DNA of 39,407 nt from an uncultured Oscillospiraceae bacterium (GTDB lineage Bacteria; Bacillota; Clostridia; Oscillospirales; Oscillospiraceae). The notes beneath the pieces are model-generated. The model was not told the origin of the DNA. It searched no databases and worked only from the letters and a program-made list of their open reading frames with translations. Position 1 is the first letter of the stretch. Every line of letters begins with the position of its first letter. Location of the stretch: the NCBI GenBank assembly GCA_944385705.1, contig CALWYF010000020.1:1-39407 (forward strand), read 5' to 3'. A program made the translations under genes and the position numbers. Shown piece after piece: positions 39,035 to 39,407 of the stretch.

Positions 39035-39407
39035 TCAGGCCTTTCCGTCGCAGCCGAGGACATCCACGATCTTATGCTTTACCATTTCCTTGATGGCGGT
39101 ACGGGCCGGCCCAAGGTACTGGCGGGGGTCAAAATGATCGGGATGATCGTTAAAGTACTTCCTTATGGTAGCTGTCATGGCAAGACGCAGGTCGGAGTCA
39201 ATATTAATCTTGCAGACGGCCATCTTGGCGGCCAAGCGCAGCTGCTCCTCGGGAATGCCGATGGCTCCGGGCATGTTGCCGCCGTTTTCGTTGATCATCT
39301 TCACAAATTCCTGAGGAACGGAAGAAGAACCGTGGAGAACTATGGGGAAGCCGGGCAGACGCTTCTGAACCTCTTCCAGAATGTCCAGACGCAGCTTGGG
39401 ATCGGTG
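39035..39407 (-). CDS. fba: Class II fructose-bisphosphate aldolase, C-terminal part
   Basis: The 3' end of the gene; the 5' part lies beyond the window. The visible 123 residues include LHGSSSVPQEF (phosphate and metal site) and the ending with KINIDSDLRLAMTATIRKYF and HFDPRQYLGPARTAIKEMV, typical of class II FBA. It catalyses the reversible cleavage of fructose 1,6-bisphosphate in glycolysis. The following ATPase-like gene starts 35 bp downstream on the same strand and may be co-transcribed. Confidence 0.95.
   Translation of the reverse strand, partial: TDPKLRLDILEEVQKRLPGFPIVLHGSSSVPQEFVKMINENGGNMPGAIGIPEEQLRLAAKMAVCKINIDSDLRLAMTATIRKYFNDHPDHFDPRQYLGPARTAIKEMVKHKIVDVLGCDGKA

Noticed and set aside
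1-39407. CRISPR array or insertion sequence
   Set aside because: No regularly spaced direct repeats and no transposase-like frame were seen in either strand.

Overview
The window comes from an endospore-forming Clostridia-type Firmicute; the gene content looks Oscillospiraceae-like, which is an inference from gene order and small-protein content, not from a marker gene. Signs of sporulation are a complete eight-gene spoIIIA operon, an alpha/beta-type small acid-soluble spore protein, spoIVA, cwlD and a sigma-H-type factor. A tyrosine T-box leader, GGAGG-type ribosome binding sites and many GTG/TTG starts fit the same group. No insertion sequence, prophage or CRISPR array was found.

Layout. 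1-206: the 3' end of a tRNA (probably Gly), a terminator, tRNA-Leu(TAG) and its terminator. 320-1065: two small proteins (a DUF6061-like protein and a SASP). 1174-6130: an ArsR regulator, a P-type-ATPase-like protein with altered catalytic motifs, a nitroreductase, a HAD phosphatase and a TetR-methyltransferase fusion. 6208-11195: a small membrane protein and spoIIIAA-AH. 11334-20360: the conserved housekeeping string asp23/yqhY-like, nusB, xseA, xseB, ispA, dxs, tlyA, nadK, argR, recN. 20357-22323: a consensus promoter, Tyr T-box, a C_GCAxxG_C_C protein and tyrS. 22401-25296: bcp and an HpcH-type aldolase, divergent from a MocR regulator. 25303-28862: ruvCAB, a sigma-H-like factor, a zinc-ribbon protein and a DUF1858 protein. 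28916-34850: trmK, a Nif3-like protein, spoIVA, cwlD, radA and a DUF6873-like protein. 34897-39407: all protein genes are on the minus strand: a membrane protein with an Xre regulator, a Xer-type tyrosine recombinase, a second and more degenerate P-type-ATPase-like protein, and the end of fba.

The least ordinary parts are five. (1) Two P1B-ATPase relatives have lost catalytic residues: one has Glu for the phosphorylated Asp and AGK for TGE, the other has lost the actuator domain and most motifs. Both keep the Lys and Asp of the last two helices that are typical of zinc-type pumps. (2) A dif-like 28-bp site lies in the leader of the recombinase gene, downstream of a perfect consensus promoter and near the point where gene orientation flips. 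(3) A candidate small RNA with a C-rich, anti-Shine-Dalgarno-like tract has its own promoter and a strong terminator at about 37.2-37.3 kb. (4) A sigma-E-like promoter for spoIVA sits inside a terminator hairpin whose 3' arm carries the spoIVA ribosome binding site. (5) A TetR-methyltransferase fusion has a perfect palindromic operator in front of it and a strong internal ribosome binding site at the domain junction.
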